DNA of 64,000 nucleotides from Verpa conica. Lineage: Eukaryota; Ascomycota; Pezizomycetes; Pezizales; Morchellaceae. Both the position numbers and the translations under genes were made by a program. This document shows positions 12,809 to 23,355 of the stretch, one piece after another. Each line of letters begins with the position of its first letter. Positions within the stretch are counted from its first letter, which is position 1. Location: positions 248,001 to 312,000 of the forward strand of contig JAUFSD010000009.1 of NCBI GenBank assembly GCA_033030425.1, written 5' to 3'. The notes under the pieces are model-generated. The model did no database searches. It had not been told where the DNA came from and worked only from the letters and a program-made list of their open reading frames with translations.

Positions 12809-13714
12809 TCAACACACCCAAATTTCCATCCCAAACCTCCACGTATACCACCACCCCTCTTTCCACTCCTCCGGCTTTATCTCCCTCCTCCTCATAATAC
12901 TCTCTGGCCCCCTCCAATAACTTGGAGAGAAGCATAACTTAAGGCATCCCCACTTCCCCTGCTCTAATGCCCGTGGTATATCTTCCGGTGAGAGCCCGCA
13001 TGCGATGAGATGGCTAATGAGCTCCGGGAGCGAAATATACATAACATGTGTAGTCTTCTGAGCTTTCTCAGGTTCGTTCATAAGTAACCTCCATGTGCCA
13101 TAACCCGTAGCAGCAGCGGTTGTAGACACGACCGAGGTATGATCACCTACGCCATATAATGCATAACGGTAAGTAGGAAAGATACTACTATCAACGAGCA
13201 TATTACTCCCGGAATGAATGTAATCGTCTTGAGTAGTTACCGGAGTCAGGGCGTACTGTTGATCCTCTCCAGCAGAAATTGCTCTACCAGTATACACGTT
13301 CCTTACAACGTCGGCAGGTTTTCCAGGACAAATAAGCTTCCTAGGTTCTGAAGTAGCCCTTGTCCATTCCTTCAACGTATCACTCTCGAGTCCTGAGTAA
13401 GGCCCCATATACTGCACTGTTCCATCAGTCTTGAGCTCAAATTCCCAACCTCTACACATAGCCAGGGCGGCTTCTGTGCTATACTCTTGTGCTGTGTGAT
13501 CGCCGATAATATATTTGAAGCGGTAAAAGATAAGGAAACGACCTTTCTTCGTTGCTGGGATGCTGAACGCTGCATTGACGGCCTGTTCTGGAATACAGCA
13601 GATTGATCTGCTGGGTTCGGTGCTTGGAGGTGGGCTGGTGATTTTGTGTGTGAGACCCCCGGATTTAACAAGAGGGGAGATTGCACCAAAGCCGGGAAAT
13701 ATTGAGCGGATCAT
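12809..13714 (-). CDS. Unknown intronless protein, 301 aa
   Basis: Single exon with a clean ATG at 13714 and stop at 12809. I do not recognise the family. The N-terminal 50 residues look disordered (Pro/Ser/Thr). The rest has mixed alpha/beta composition with many aromatic residues and a Trp/Tyr-rich C-terminal end (EEWKEGWWYTWRFGMEIWVC). There is no signal peptide, membrane helix or known motif. Length and amino-acid balance argue for a real gene. It may be lineage-specific. It is convergent with the coiled-coil gene. Confidence 0.65.
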   Translation of the reverse strand: MIRSIFPGFGAISPLVKSGGLTHKITSPPPSTEPSRSICCIPEQAVNAAFSIPATKKGRFLIFYRFKYIIGDHTAQEYSTEAALAMCRGWEFELKTDGTVQYMGPYSGLESDTLKEWTRATSEPRKLICPGKPADVVRNVYTGRAISAGEDQQYALTPVTTQDDYIHSGSNMLVDSSIFPTYRYALYGVGDHTSVVSTTAAATGYGTWRLLMNEPEKAQKTTHVMYISLPELISHLIACGLSPEDIPRALEQGKWGCLKLCFSPSYWRGPESIMRRREIKPEEWKEGWWYTWRFGMEIWVC

Positions 13715-14278
13715 AGAAGGAATAGCTGGCTTGCCGTGATGATAAGCAGTATTAATGTGTTAGGTATTGTAAGCAGTGTTAATGGGTTAGATGTTCTCAG
13801 GTAGAAGTAAGTCAATGGGTCGGGTAGCTAAAGACAGATAACATGCATAAAAAACGGTTAGTACTGGGAAAAGAAAAGCCTCATATGCATACTGAGTGAG
13901 AGTAGTCTTTCACATGATGTACCATAGTATATCAATTCACATGATCAAACTCAGACCAATGCATCAGTATCAATATCAATATCAATATCACTAGAGCAGT
14001 ATTTATATAGTATTTGAAGTACTTGCTATCTTACCTACTGCTTTTATTTAATTCAACCCAATGCAAAACCAATAAGTAGGATACCCATAATAACCCCCTC
14101 CCAAACCCTTTCCCTAATCTTAACCCCCTCTCTTGCCCCAAAGCTCCCCCAAAAACCATCGCAAAGTAGACAGTAAAGAAAAAAACGTTCTCAAAACGAT
14201 TAGCACAAACAGCCATAGGCACCCACACTCAACCTTTTTTTCCAAATTCCCAAACCCAAACTCCTACGCCATAACTAT
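13715..14278. other. Intergenic with a short ATCAAT repeat
   Basis: Promoter side of the 301-aa gene and 3' side of the RING gene. A hexamer ATCAAT-type microsatellite of nearly four units lies at about 13969-13990. Nothing else is seen. Confidence 0.5.
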
Positions 14279-16289
14279 TTAATCTTCTTCCTCCTCGTCT
14301 CCCACTAGTGGCGTCCTCTCCGACGCCTCACCAGCATCATTATGCCTCGTCCACCCAGATCCAGACGAACTTCCTGCCGCAGTTCCTCTCACCACATCCC
14401 CTTTACATATTGGGCATGTTCTTCGCCTTGTAGTCAACCACGGTGTTCTATATCATAGATTAGCATCCATTAGAATCATTTATAAAAAGCTGGGGACAAA
14501 CATGCAGCTAGCATGAAATTCATGCCCACACGGTAACCTCATTACTCTACTAACACCATCGACATACTCCTCTAGACAAACCACACATTCTACTGATCCA
14601 CCCATGTACCTACTCCTTCTTGGTACTTCATCTCTAGATCTCTCCACGGAATCCTTCTTCTCTATACTCCGGCTAGGACTTACGGTACTAGATGTTGGTA
14701 GTGATGACGATCTTGGAGGATGTGGAGGCGGCGGTGGTGGCGGTGCTTGTTGTGGGGACGGAGGAGCTGATGATGATGGGTACGCTATAGCCGGGGCAAC
14801 AGTGGTAGAGGTGGATTGATATGTCCTAACAGGGAGGCGATCAACGACAGATTTTGGCGCTCTCCAGCGGCGTCGCCGAATCATGGAGCGGATGAGAAGT
14901 AGTGCTGTCGGCAAAGTCAGCCAGACACACACAAATAAAAATAGGCCAACAACAAACTGACCATAGACAACTGTCAAAGTGACCAATGGACTAACAACTA
15001 ATACAAGTAATGTGTCGAAAAGTGGTGAACTACTCATGCTTGTTGGAGTGAGTGTGATCCACAACCCCTCCCTTTCAGCCCCTCCATCTACAACCTCATC
15101 ATCCTTCTTCATTTCTTCTGACTTGACAACGAATACGATACCATCCAATTCCCCCGACATGGGTGGTCTATGAGAAGAATCAACCTGGACACCTTTCCAC
15201 TCAGGCAAACTTCCAGCAATCATAGTTGGAGTAGGTCTAGATGTAGAAATTGAAGTAGATGTTGTTATTACTGCTCTTGCTGAGGTTGTAGTCGGGGAAA
15301 GCACTGCCATTCCCGATTCGTGAATTTCAGAATTAGGCTTACTCGAAAATAGCCATTTTATCCTTGACCCACCCTCTTCCTTCGCAGCCGGGGGTGCCGG
15401 AGCCGGGGGTTCGGGGGCGGGCAGAGAATGATGCGAGTTCGAAGAGGTTAGGTATTTTGGTAGTAGCGAGGTCAACAGCCTTGCAGTAGTATGTGTAGTG
15501 AATATAGATGGGATTGTAACGTTGCTTGTATCCCCTATCTGCAAGTTAGCCCCATCTGTTACCAAAACGCACCCCGCGATAACATCTATCTGCAACCCCC
15601 ACCTCCCTACCCGCTAGCGGGATCACGCATGAAGCTGGGGGAAGAAAAAGTAAAAGCAATCTAGAAGAATGTAGATCTTTGTCCATACCCTTAGCATACA
15701 TAGTCACTAGCCCGCCACTCCCTAGTCCTGACCCAACGCCCTTGTAATCGCCCACAATCAGTGCAATAGCACCCCTCCTCTGTGCCCACAACACTTTCTC
15801 TAGGAACCCACATCCGCCACGGGTAACAAGAACAATCTTCCCCTCAATTTCGGCACTTTGCTGCAAGCTCTCAATATCGGCATGCTGTGATTTTGACTCC
15901 TCTTTATGGGCACCAGACGATGCATAGTTCATATCATCGGTTCCGTCTTCCTGATCTGCCAATGACGGTGGCGACGCAGCAGAGGGGTCCCATCCGGGTG
16001 TATCATCACACGCTAATTGACCCTCTTCAAGAACAAACAGTTCCCCTTTCAGGCCCAATTTTGGCAACGAAGGCCCGAAAGCAGCAGGACGAGATATAAA
16101 ACAGGTTGAGTTATCGTCAGAGAGCGAGATGACAGCATTAGATGGGAATAGGAAGTTGGTGGCGGACTGACGATTCCGGGTAGACGAGGAGGGCGATGTG
16201 AGAGAGTTCAAAGAAACATAAGTGAATAGGAAAAAAAGGGTGAGGAGAGAGAGCAGCACAATGAGAGTGCGAGTCAGCGGGAACGGCAT
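14279..16289 (-). CDS. PA-TM-RING E3 ubiquitin ligase
   Basis: Predicted 600-aa membrane protein from three exons: 16289-15689, 15534-14502 and 14447-14279, with introns of 154 and 54 bp. An N-terminal hydrophobic segment (residues about 5-27) acts as signal peptide or anchor. A protease-associated domain follows (GKIVLVTRGGCGFLEKVLWA at about 150-170). A long hydrophobic stretch at about 373-417 gives the transmembrane region. A Pro-rich linker leads to a C-terminal RING-H2 finger that spans the last intron: CVVC, then CGHEFHASC, then PWLTTRRRTCPIC. The junction restores the family-typical HASCITPWL, which supports the splice. PA-TM-RING ligases sit in endosomal, vacuolar or Golgi membranes and ubiquitinate membrane cargo. 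The lumenal PA domain probably binds ligand. Confidence 0.88.
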
Positions 16290-17416
16290 GATGGATGATT
16301 GGCGGGTAGCAGACGATGATGGAATAAAAACTATATACTGGGGGAAAGACTCTCAATAGAGGGAGTTGTGATGAAGTGACAAGGAGGGGTCAGGAGTTGA
16401 AGATCAATGACGACAGTAGCGTGAGTTATGTAAGATGCGAGACCAGACAAGAACGGAAAAAGAGCACGACCACCGCTCTAGATGGTTAACCAACGGGATG
16501 GAGGATGAAGACAGAGCAGAGACGGATGGATGCTATTCAAATGTACCAGACAACACAGCAACAGCTGGCCGTGAAGACAAAGATGAAGACGAGGGGAGAA
16601 TAAAGATGAGGAGAGAGGCAGCGGGCAATAGTAGGTAGGTACAAGAGGAGTTGTTTTGTTGATCAACAGACGACAGCAGCAACAGCCCACACAGACACAC
16701 ACACGACACACCAGGTAAACAGCGCACGAACAAGGCTTCCGTCGAGTAAGGCCCCAGACTTTGAGAAGGCCGAAGAGGCTCTCTGTCTCGAATGAGAGCA
16801 AGGCTCCACGCCGAAGGTTGATGGGAATAGAAGACCGAATCAAGGGGACACCAGAGAACACAGGAGAAGGCCGAAGAGAGGGAAGCTAGCAAGAAATAAA
16901 CGAATACGCACCACCCGACGATGGCAGAGAGGGGTGCAGCTGCCAAGCTACCCCGGCTGCCCGCATCCTTGCACTGGCTATGCTAGAGTCTCTCTTTGCC
17001 CCCTCGTCCAATCTTTGCCGGCAACCAACTGCAATAACAGTGGGGCATGTGATTCTTAAGACTCCGAGTACAGAGAATGCTGTGCAGTACATACAATAAA
17101 CACATCACCTATCCGATTCTTTCTCCTTTCATGAATCACCTATGGTCGCAACAACTCACGCGGTCATACGATGTTTCTGAGTGCTCGGGCGTATCACCTG
17201 ATGTGACATAAAAATTCGGATTCGATCCGTGATAAGATTAGATAAGATTACCAAAGTCAGAAACTTCCTCAAAACCCGCCAACTACGTTACAGATGTCGC
17301 TGTCATGATGTTTACATGCAACTCTGCGTCTTATAGAGCTTCTCAAAAATAAACGAATAGGTATACTGTTAATATGCAGAAAACTTATATCACATAATAT
17401 CACTCGTATTTTAATG

Positions 17417-17478
17417 CTTTTATCCCCATTACTAATATAATTAATATCTTTTATCCCCATTACTAATATAATTAATAT
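17417..17478. repeat. 31-bp tandem duplication, two copies
   Basis: Two adjacent identical AT-rich 31-bp units at 17417-17447 and 17448-17478, with no coding context. A recent local duplication or replication slippage is the simplest reading. Confidence 0.85.
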
Positions 17479-19635
17479 CTTATATTTACGTTAACTATCA
17501 CTCTCTATCATTTCATCTTGTGGCACGTATAGACCTGAAGTCATCCAGCCCTATTTTTACATCTCGCCTCAATTCCTCTCGCATGGAATCACGCTTAAGA
17601 GAACTACTAGGTTGATCGCGTAAACTGAGTTTCCTCAGGATCGTCAAAGTAGCTAGATAAGAATCCCTGTAACTCTACACCTAGGTATCCCCTCCTAGAG
17701 ATGCTGAATGGAGCACACAACTAAACAAAGGTTGTGATTATGCTCGAATTGGATCACTCCAAAATCGCGTGGCTTCTCGGCTATGCACCCCACACTCTTG
17801 GCACAACGTTATCTCATGTCCTTCTTCCACTCCTGCTTCGTTTCGTTAGTTAAGCTCTCTATTTATGTCAAGGGCAACACAGGCCTGTGCTCAAGCTTTG
17901 AAACCATCCCCAGGAGCCCCTTATTACTCATTGCTTAAGCAGTCATGGCCCTTCTACATTTCCTGCTACACGGGTTTCTTAACTATAGCTCGCTACCGAA
18001 CCAAGATCATTAAATAACAAGGTACAGATCAATATCCCGCGGGGTTTAGGCCTACACTAATAGAATCTTGAACAGAGAATACCCAACGCCTTTAATTCCA
18101 AATGCATTTTCCAATGTGGGCTTAGGACGAAGACTATAGCACACCTTTCATAGGGGAGGACTCTGACGCTTTGTATATGCTATGGGTAAGAAATCGTTCC
18201 TTAATAGCTCTACGAGTGATTGGTAGAAAAGGGGGGGAGAATGAATAGTTAGTGCATCTTAGACTTTTCTTCCCAAACTCAGCAATGCGGGAGATTGATG
18301 GCACGTGGACAGCAACAAGAAGGTGGTTGGTTTAAAAGACAGAAGGGAATTAATTTGTAATCACCCCGATCTCCCGAAGGCAATATTCAAGACCGGACTT
18401 GGTTTCGGGCCAGACTGTGTCCCGCGGGGCAGGCCGCGCATACCGCGGGGACTCTCTTTACCCACATGTTTCAACAATCATGCCATTTCTCTCGAGGTGC
18501 AGAAGAGAAGGCTGCGCAAGAACAGAAACCGAAAGAAACCGAAGGAATCACCTCTGAAAACTACTCAAAGTTTCAACCGTAGACTCATAAAATACACAGC
18601 CTGGATGATCAACTGATCAAGCTATAGATTCACAATCTATGCACAAAGAATATTCCATGATCCACAGATTGGCATTGGGTTATGGTTCGATACCAGGATC
18701 TTTAGCAAGGCAAGTTCCTAGTTTGTTCGGAAGCGAAAAAGTCAAACCTATAGGGTGTTACAGCAAGGTGGTCATTTCTATAAGGATTTACAAATGAGAG
18801 TCCATCACACACGCTCGTGCCACTGCGTCGTAAGCTTTCGGACATCGAAATAAAAGTAAAGATTAAAAACAAATTTTACCCTCAAGATACATATGCACAT
18901 CTAGCCCAGAGGGGTTTGCCTTCAATGTTTTAGCGTCACTTACTACTTCCCCCCCGCGTTTTTCTGGTTCCGGGCCCCTGCCGGTAATACTGCCACAGAG
19001 TTGTCTGGGGCTTGGCACCGACGTCAAGGCTCCGTCATAGTAGCAGGGGTCAACTGTGGCTAGTAGCATAATTAATTAGTTGGCAGATGACAACCGGAGT
19101 TTATTTGGCCAAGATCGCAAAGGTACACATACATGGTATTCCTGCCTTGGAACATGGAAAAGCAGGTATTTGCATGTACCCAATTTACGCCTAATTTACT
19201 TGCCGTCTCTTCACCGCTAAATTTTAATTTCTTTCCATACAAAACTCAAGCCACATCAGACGTCATAGCCGTTAGCCGTCTGCTATTGGCTGCCAGACCC
19301 CGAACTCTAACCTCCGCCGAGCATCATGTCAAAGAAGTACAGCACCGCTAATGGGAAACCCAACTGCGTATCTCCCCTCCCAAAATAGCGGACTGACAAG
19401 ATCCTAATCGATCGGCACAGCCTCTGTACCGGACATGCGCTCACCATGACGTGCAGAACTTCATGTCGCGGCTTAGCCACATGTGGCGGCTTGTATTGAT
19501 TTCCCATCGATGGTAGAGCGATGACGATCAATGATGTCATGTTTCTCAGGAAATCTGTTGGAGCTGCTTCAACATTGTAAAGAAAAATTTCAAGTTCTGA
19601 CCAAAGAGCGTTAGTTTCCCTAAGGTTCAATTGTG

Positions 19636-19660
19636 CTTATAAGGCCTAAGGTTTCCCCCT
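19636..19660 (+). promoter_or_regulatory. TATA-like box and CCCCT stress element before the dehydrin gene
   Basis: A TATAAG-like motif near 19638 and CCCCT at 19656-19660 lie about 120-140 bp before the ATG. CCCCT is the core of the stress response element bound by Msn2/4-type factors. The placement suits a stress gene, but such a short motif also occurs by chance. Confidence 0.35.
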
Positions 19661-19776
19661 AATGGGCTACATCTTTCTCCCCTATCAATCACAACAACAC
19701 TGCGAATATCAATACAATCAATCACATTTACCTTTTACTACAACTTCTACATACTACAATAACACAAACACCAATC

Positions 19777-21381
19777 ATGAGCGGAATCATCAACAAAGTT
19801 AAGGACGCCATCTCTGGTGATCGTCACGATACTACCACTACCGGTACTCATGGAACACACAGCACCAATGCTGGACCCCATAGCTCGAATGTAGCTAACA
19901 AGGCTGATCGTAAGTCTTCCACTTTTATAAATATGAGTTTCCTCAGTTCTTATAGTTAATAACATCTTTTACAGCTCGCATCGACTCAGATCGTGATCAC
20001 CGTGGAACAACCACTGGCGGCTTTGGTTCTTCAAACATTGGCTCTACAAACCATGGCCCTCATAATTCCAATGTTATGAACAAGGCTGATCCTCGTGTTG
20101 ACTCTGACCGAGACCACCGTGGTACAGCCTATACAGGAACCACTGGCGCTGGCGGGTTTGGCTCTACTCACACTGCTGGATCCACAAATTATGGTCCTCA
20201 TGATTCGAACGTTGCGAACAAGCTCGACCCTCGTGTAGACTCTGATCTCGACAATCGTGGTACCCATGGAACCACTGGTGCATATGGAACTCACGGAACT
20301 CACGGAACTACCGGATCTGCCAACTATGGTCCTCATAACTCGAACGTGGCAAACAAACTTGACCCCCGTGTCGACTCCGACCTTGATAACCGTGGAACCC
20401 ACGGAACGACTGGAGGATACGGAACTCATGGAACCCACGGAACCACCGGTGGCTATGGTACACACAGCACCGGCAACCACGGCCCGCACAATGCTCCAGT
20501 GTTGAATAAGGCCGACCCCCGTGTCGATTCTGACCGTGACCACCGTGCTGCTGGTACTGGGATCATGGGCACTGGTACTACCGGTGGATACGGATCTACT
20601 CACACTGCTGGGTCGACCAATTATGGTCCCCATAACTCCAACGTAGCCAATAAGCTCGACCCTCGCGTAGACTCTGATCTCGATAACCGCGGTACCCATG
20701 GAACTACTGGTGGATATGGAACTCACGGAACCACCGGATCTACAAATTATGGTCCTCATAACTCAAACGCGGCAAACAAGCTCGACCCTCGTTTTGACTC
20801 CGACCTTAACAACCATGGAACACACGGAACACACGGAACGACTGGGGGACACGGAACACACACCATGGGCACCACTGGCGGATATGGTACTACACACACC
20901 GCCGGTTCTACAAACCACGGACCCCACAATTCAAACATTGCCAACAAGGCTGATCCACGCTTCGACTCTGACCGTGATCATCGTGCCGCTCACGGTTCCT
21001 CCACCGGTACCACTGGATACGGAACTCACGGTGCTCACGGCGCTCACAGCCTTACCAATACTGGTCCTGCACCAAACACCGCAGGCCCGCACAAGAGCGA
21101 TATGTTGAACAAGCTCGACCCCCGCGTCGACTCTGACCTTGATGGAAGCAAGACTATGGGTGGGGACAAGACCTTCTCGGGTGGTAACACCGGTGGTACT
21201 CATGTGTAAGTGTGGTTTTGTGTAGGCTTCTCCCTACCTTCCCCCTAAATTTTAAAAGAATAAGCTCTAACAGACATTTAGTGGCGGCGCTTATAGTGGC
21301 AAGGACAGGACAGATGCGGCGCAGGTCCCGCCAAGCGCATTTAAGCAACATGGTGCTGGGGGAGATTCAATGCATATCTAA
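19777..21381 (+). CDS. Dehydrin-like DPR-repeat protein
   Basis: Predicted 487-aa hydrophilic protein from three exons: 19777-19909, 19975-21205 and 21282-21381, with introns of 65 and 76 bp. The first junction rebuilds ADPRIDSDRDH, so the splice is well supported. The protein contains nine DPR[VIF]DSD motifs, each preceded by GPH.SN..NK.. The linkers between them are Gly/Thr/His-rich (GTHGTTGGYGTHG). This matches the dehydrin-like DprA/B/C proteins described in Aspergillus fumigatus, which protect against osmotic, oxidative, pH and freezing stress. It is probably intrinsically disordered and cytosolic or peroxisomal. Without the last splice the frame stops at 21209; the spliced end adds 32 residues. 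Repeat number is likely variable between strains. Confidence 0.85.
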
Positions 21382-21828
21382 TTGAGGGTTTTTTTTGATG
21401 TTGAAATGAAGATTACGATTATTTTTACTTTTTGTTTTCTGGGTTCTTTTTATTGAAACGGTTGCATTTCTACATCTGGGATGTTATATGAATGATTTTT
21501 GAGCATCATGTATGAGAAGAGGAGGAGCGAGGAGGAGCTTTTTGAGATTGTACTACTTAGTTAATTTACTGGTTGTGTCTCATTAATCAAGATTCTTTAT
21601 TGACTAGTGGATGAAGAGTGATAACCTATGATACATAGGAATTTTTGTCCCTGGGAACACCCAGCTGAAAGTAGATCTATACAAGCCTAAGCTTAACTTC
21701 ACAAATTCGTTAAAAAAGAGGTATATCCAAATAAGAAAAATTATACAGTGTAAAAAGCTCTTAATCAGTAGATCGAAACCCCAAATGGGACCAGATAACT
21801 ACAAGAGGAATCCATTAGTCAGCTTTAC
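21382..21828. other. Intergenic between convergent genes
   Basis: Contains the 3' ends of the dehydrin and oxidoreductase genes. T-rich after the dehydrin stop; no gene seen. Confidence 0.5.
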
Positions 21829-23355
21829 TTAAACCCCTAGCGGACAGCAGAAGGGAGACAATGGTTAATATGAAACATACCAGAAAGCCCTAGATCCTTT
21901 CCAAATTGAGACTCTAACAGATCCTCACCCGAGATGGTCCCAGTCGGGGGTTGATACGCAACAGCTTGTTTAGCTATTGCCAAAGCCATCATTGGCGGCA
22001 CAACAGGGAGCTCTGAGAAACTTGGAGGTGGGCTTTCACCTTCAGCAGCGATGATTGTGCTTATGATATTTGTTGCAGCAAACTGACCCATCACTAGGGC
22101 AGACCCAACACGTTTAATACCAGGCCAAGTATTGATGTCTCCAACTGCGAAGTGAGATGATGCATTTGGCACTTCTGAGGATAATGCCATTCTAGAGTTT
22201 GTTAGTTTACCGTGAATTTAAGGGGGTGTTAGGTCGTCAGGGGATTACGTGGATAGGACTTTAACATAGCCATCTTTGTCTAGTGCGGCCTGTGGAAGGA
22301 ATTCTGTCCTGGGAGTTTGTTTAGAGATGGCGTATATTACTTTTCCGGCGGATAGCTCTTCTCCGGTTGAGAGAGTGACTTTGAAGATGTTTTGTGTGGT
22401 GTCACCTATCTTTTCGTCGCTGATGACTCGGCTGCCGAGGACTACTTCGACATCTGCTTCCCGTAGGAGGGATAGGGCTTTTTCTTTAAAGTCTTCTGGG
22501 AGGGGTTCTGAGGATAAGAGACCCGCCCGGGAGTGGATGAGAGTGACTTTCTTCTTGGGGTATAGATACTTTATCTCTGCTGCCACTTCGATTCCAACAG
22601 CACCTTTTTTTTATAACAGTTAGCTTCGGTCTCATATATAGGGTAACTATGTATATAGTACGGTAGACTCACCCCCTCCAACAACTACGATACTATCTGC
22701 GTCCTCTATGCTTGAGATATGCTCACAGGCATCACTGATATATGTACTCTTATCCAAAGCTTTTGGAACAATAGGCCATGCCCTCTGAGAACCTGTAGCA
22801 ACAACCAAGTAATCATATTCCAAACTCGCCTCCGCATATCCCGCCGAGATATCTTTAAACGTTGTAATCTTTTTCTCGAAATCAACACCCGTTGCTATTC
22901 CCCGTAGAATGCGAACGTTTGGCTTATCCAATTCAGGAATCTCATCGAACTTCTTCCAGGCCTGTCTAACAAAATCTTTCGATGCATGTGCGAGTGGTGC
23001 ACCCATTGTGTGGACTATCATATGTTCCAACTAATTATTAGTAATTTTATAAGAAATCAGGGAGGAAAGTAGACATACATATACCATCCCTCTCGTCTAG
23101 TAGGGTTATTAGAGGAGTTTTCTTTGGTACTCCTACCGGCTGAACTGGTATAGGGCATGCGAGCCGCGGCTTCCCGTCACATATGTTTATCAAGTTCATG
23201 GCCACTGAGAGGCCGCCATAGGCCGCACCAATGATAAGGATGCGAGGGGAGTAAGGCGAAGTAGTATCTAGTGACATTTTTCGAATAAAGAAATTGAGTT
23301 TTTGAGGGGATTTGAAGTTCTGATAAGATTTTCTTAGAAGAGATCTCTGTAACAT
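21829..23355 (-). CDS. AIF/FSP1-type FAD-dependent pyridine nucleotide oxidoreductase
   Basis: Predicted 428 aa from five exons: 23355-23085, 23014-22673, 22603-22249, 22191-21881 and 21836-21829. The FAD Rossmann motif is RILIIGAAYGGLSVAMNL. The NAD(P)H motif VVVGGGAVGIEVAAEI is rebuilt across intron 2, and the FAD-closing motif is FAVGDI. This order fits the AIF-like/AIFM2 (FSP1) class of NAD(P)H:quinone oxidoreductases. Intron 1 must end at the second AG (…GATAG) to keep the ERD..HTMGAPLAHA frame; the nearer TTAG acceptor breaks it. The last exon is only 8 nt; reading through intron 4 instead ends at 21837. The 26 residues before the ATG at 23277 have seven Arg/Lys and no acidic residue, like a mitochondrial presequence. 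Both starts have A at -3. Iron-type GATA sites lie upstream. Confidence 0.85.

Larger units (their letters stand above)
16290..19776. other. Intergenic, 3.5 kb, no supported gene
   Basis: The first part is the promoter of the RING gene. Open frames at 16435-16946 exist on both strands in a compositionally biased stretch and lack splice logic or motifs. The only clear structure is a 31-bp tandem duplication at 17417-17478. A short ORF at 18305-18616 lacks an ATG. Confidence 0.55.

Noticed and set aside
18600..18700. Possible tRNA-like stem with a GGTTCGAT string
   Set aside because: Acceptor and D stems do not pair; no complete cloverleaf found. No tRNA, rRNA or CRISPR array is supported anywhere in the window.
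20031..20759. Long minus-strand ORF (242 codons) opposite the dehydrin gene
   Set aside because: It is the antisense of a periodic coding repeat; its sequence mirrors the DPR repeats and has no independent motif.
23021..23084. Nearer 3' splice site (TTAG after a TACTAAT branch) for intron 1 of the oxidoreductase
   Set aside because: It shifts the downstream frame and meets stops; the AG a few bases later restores the conserved reading frame.
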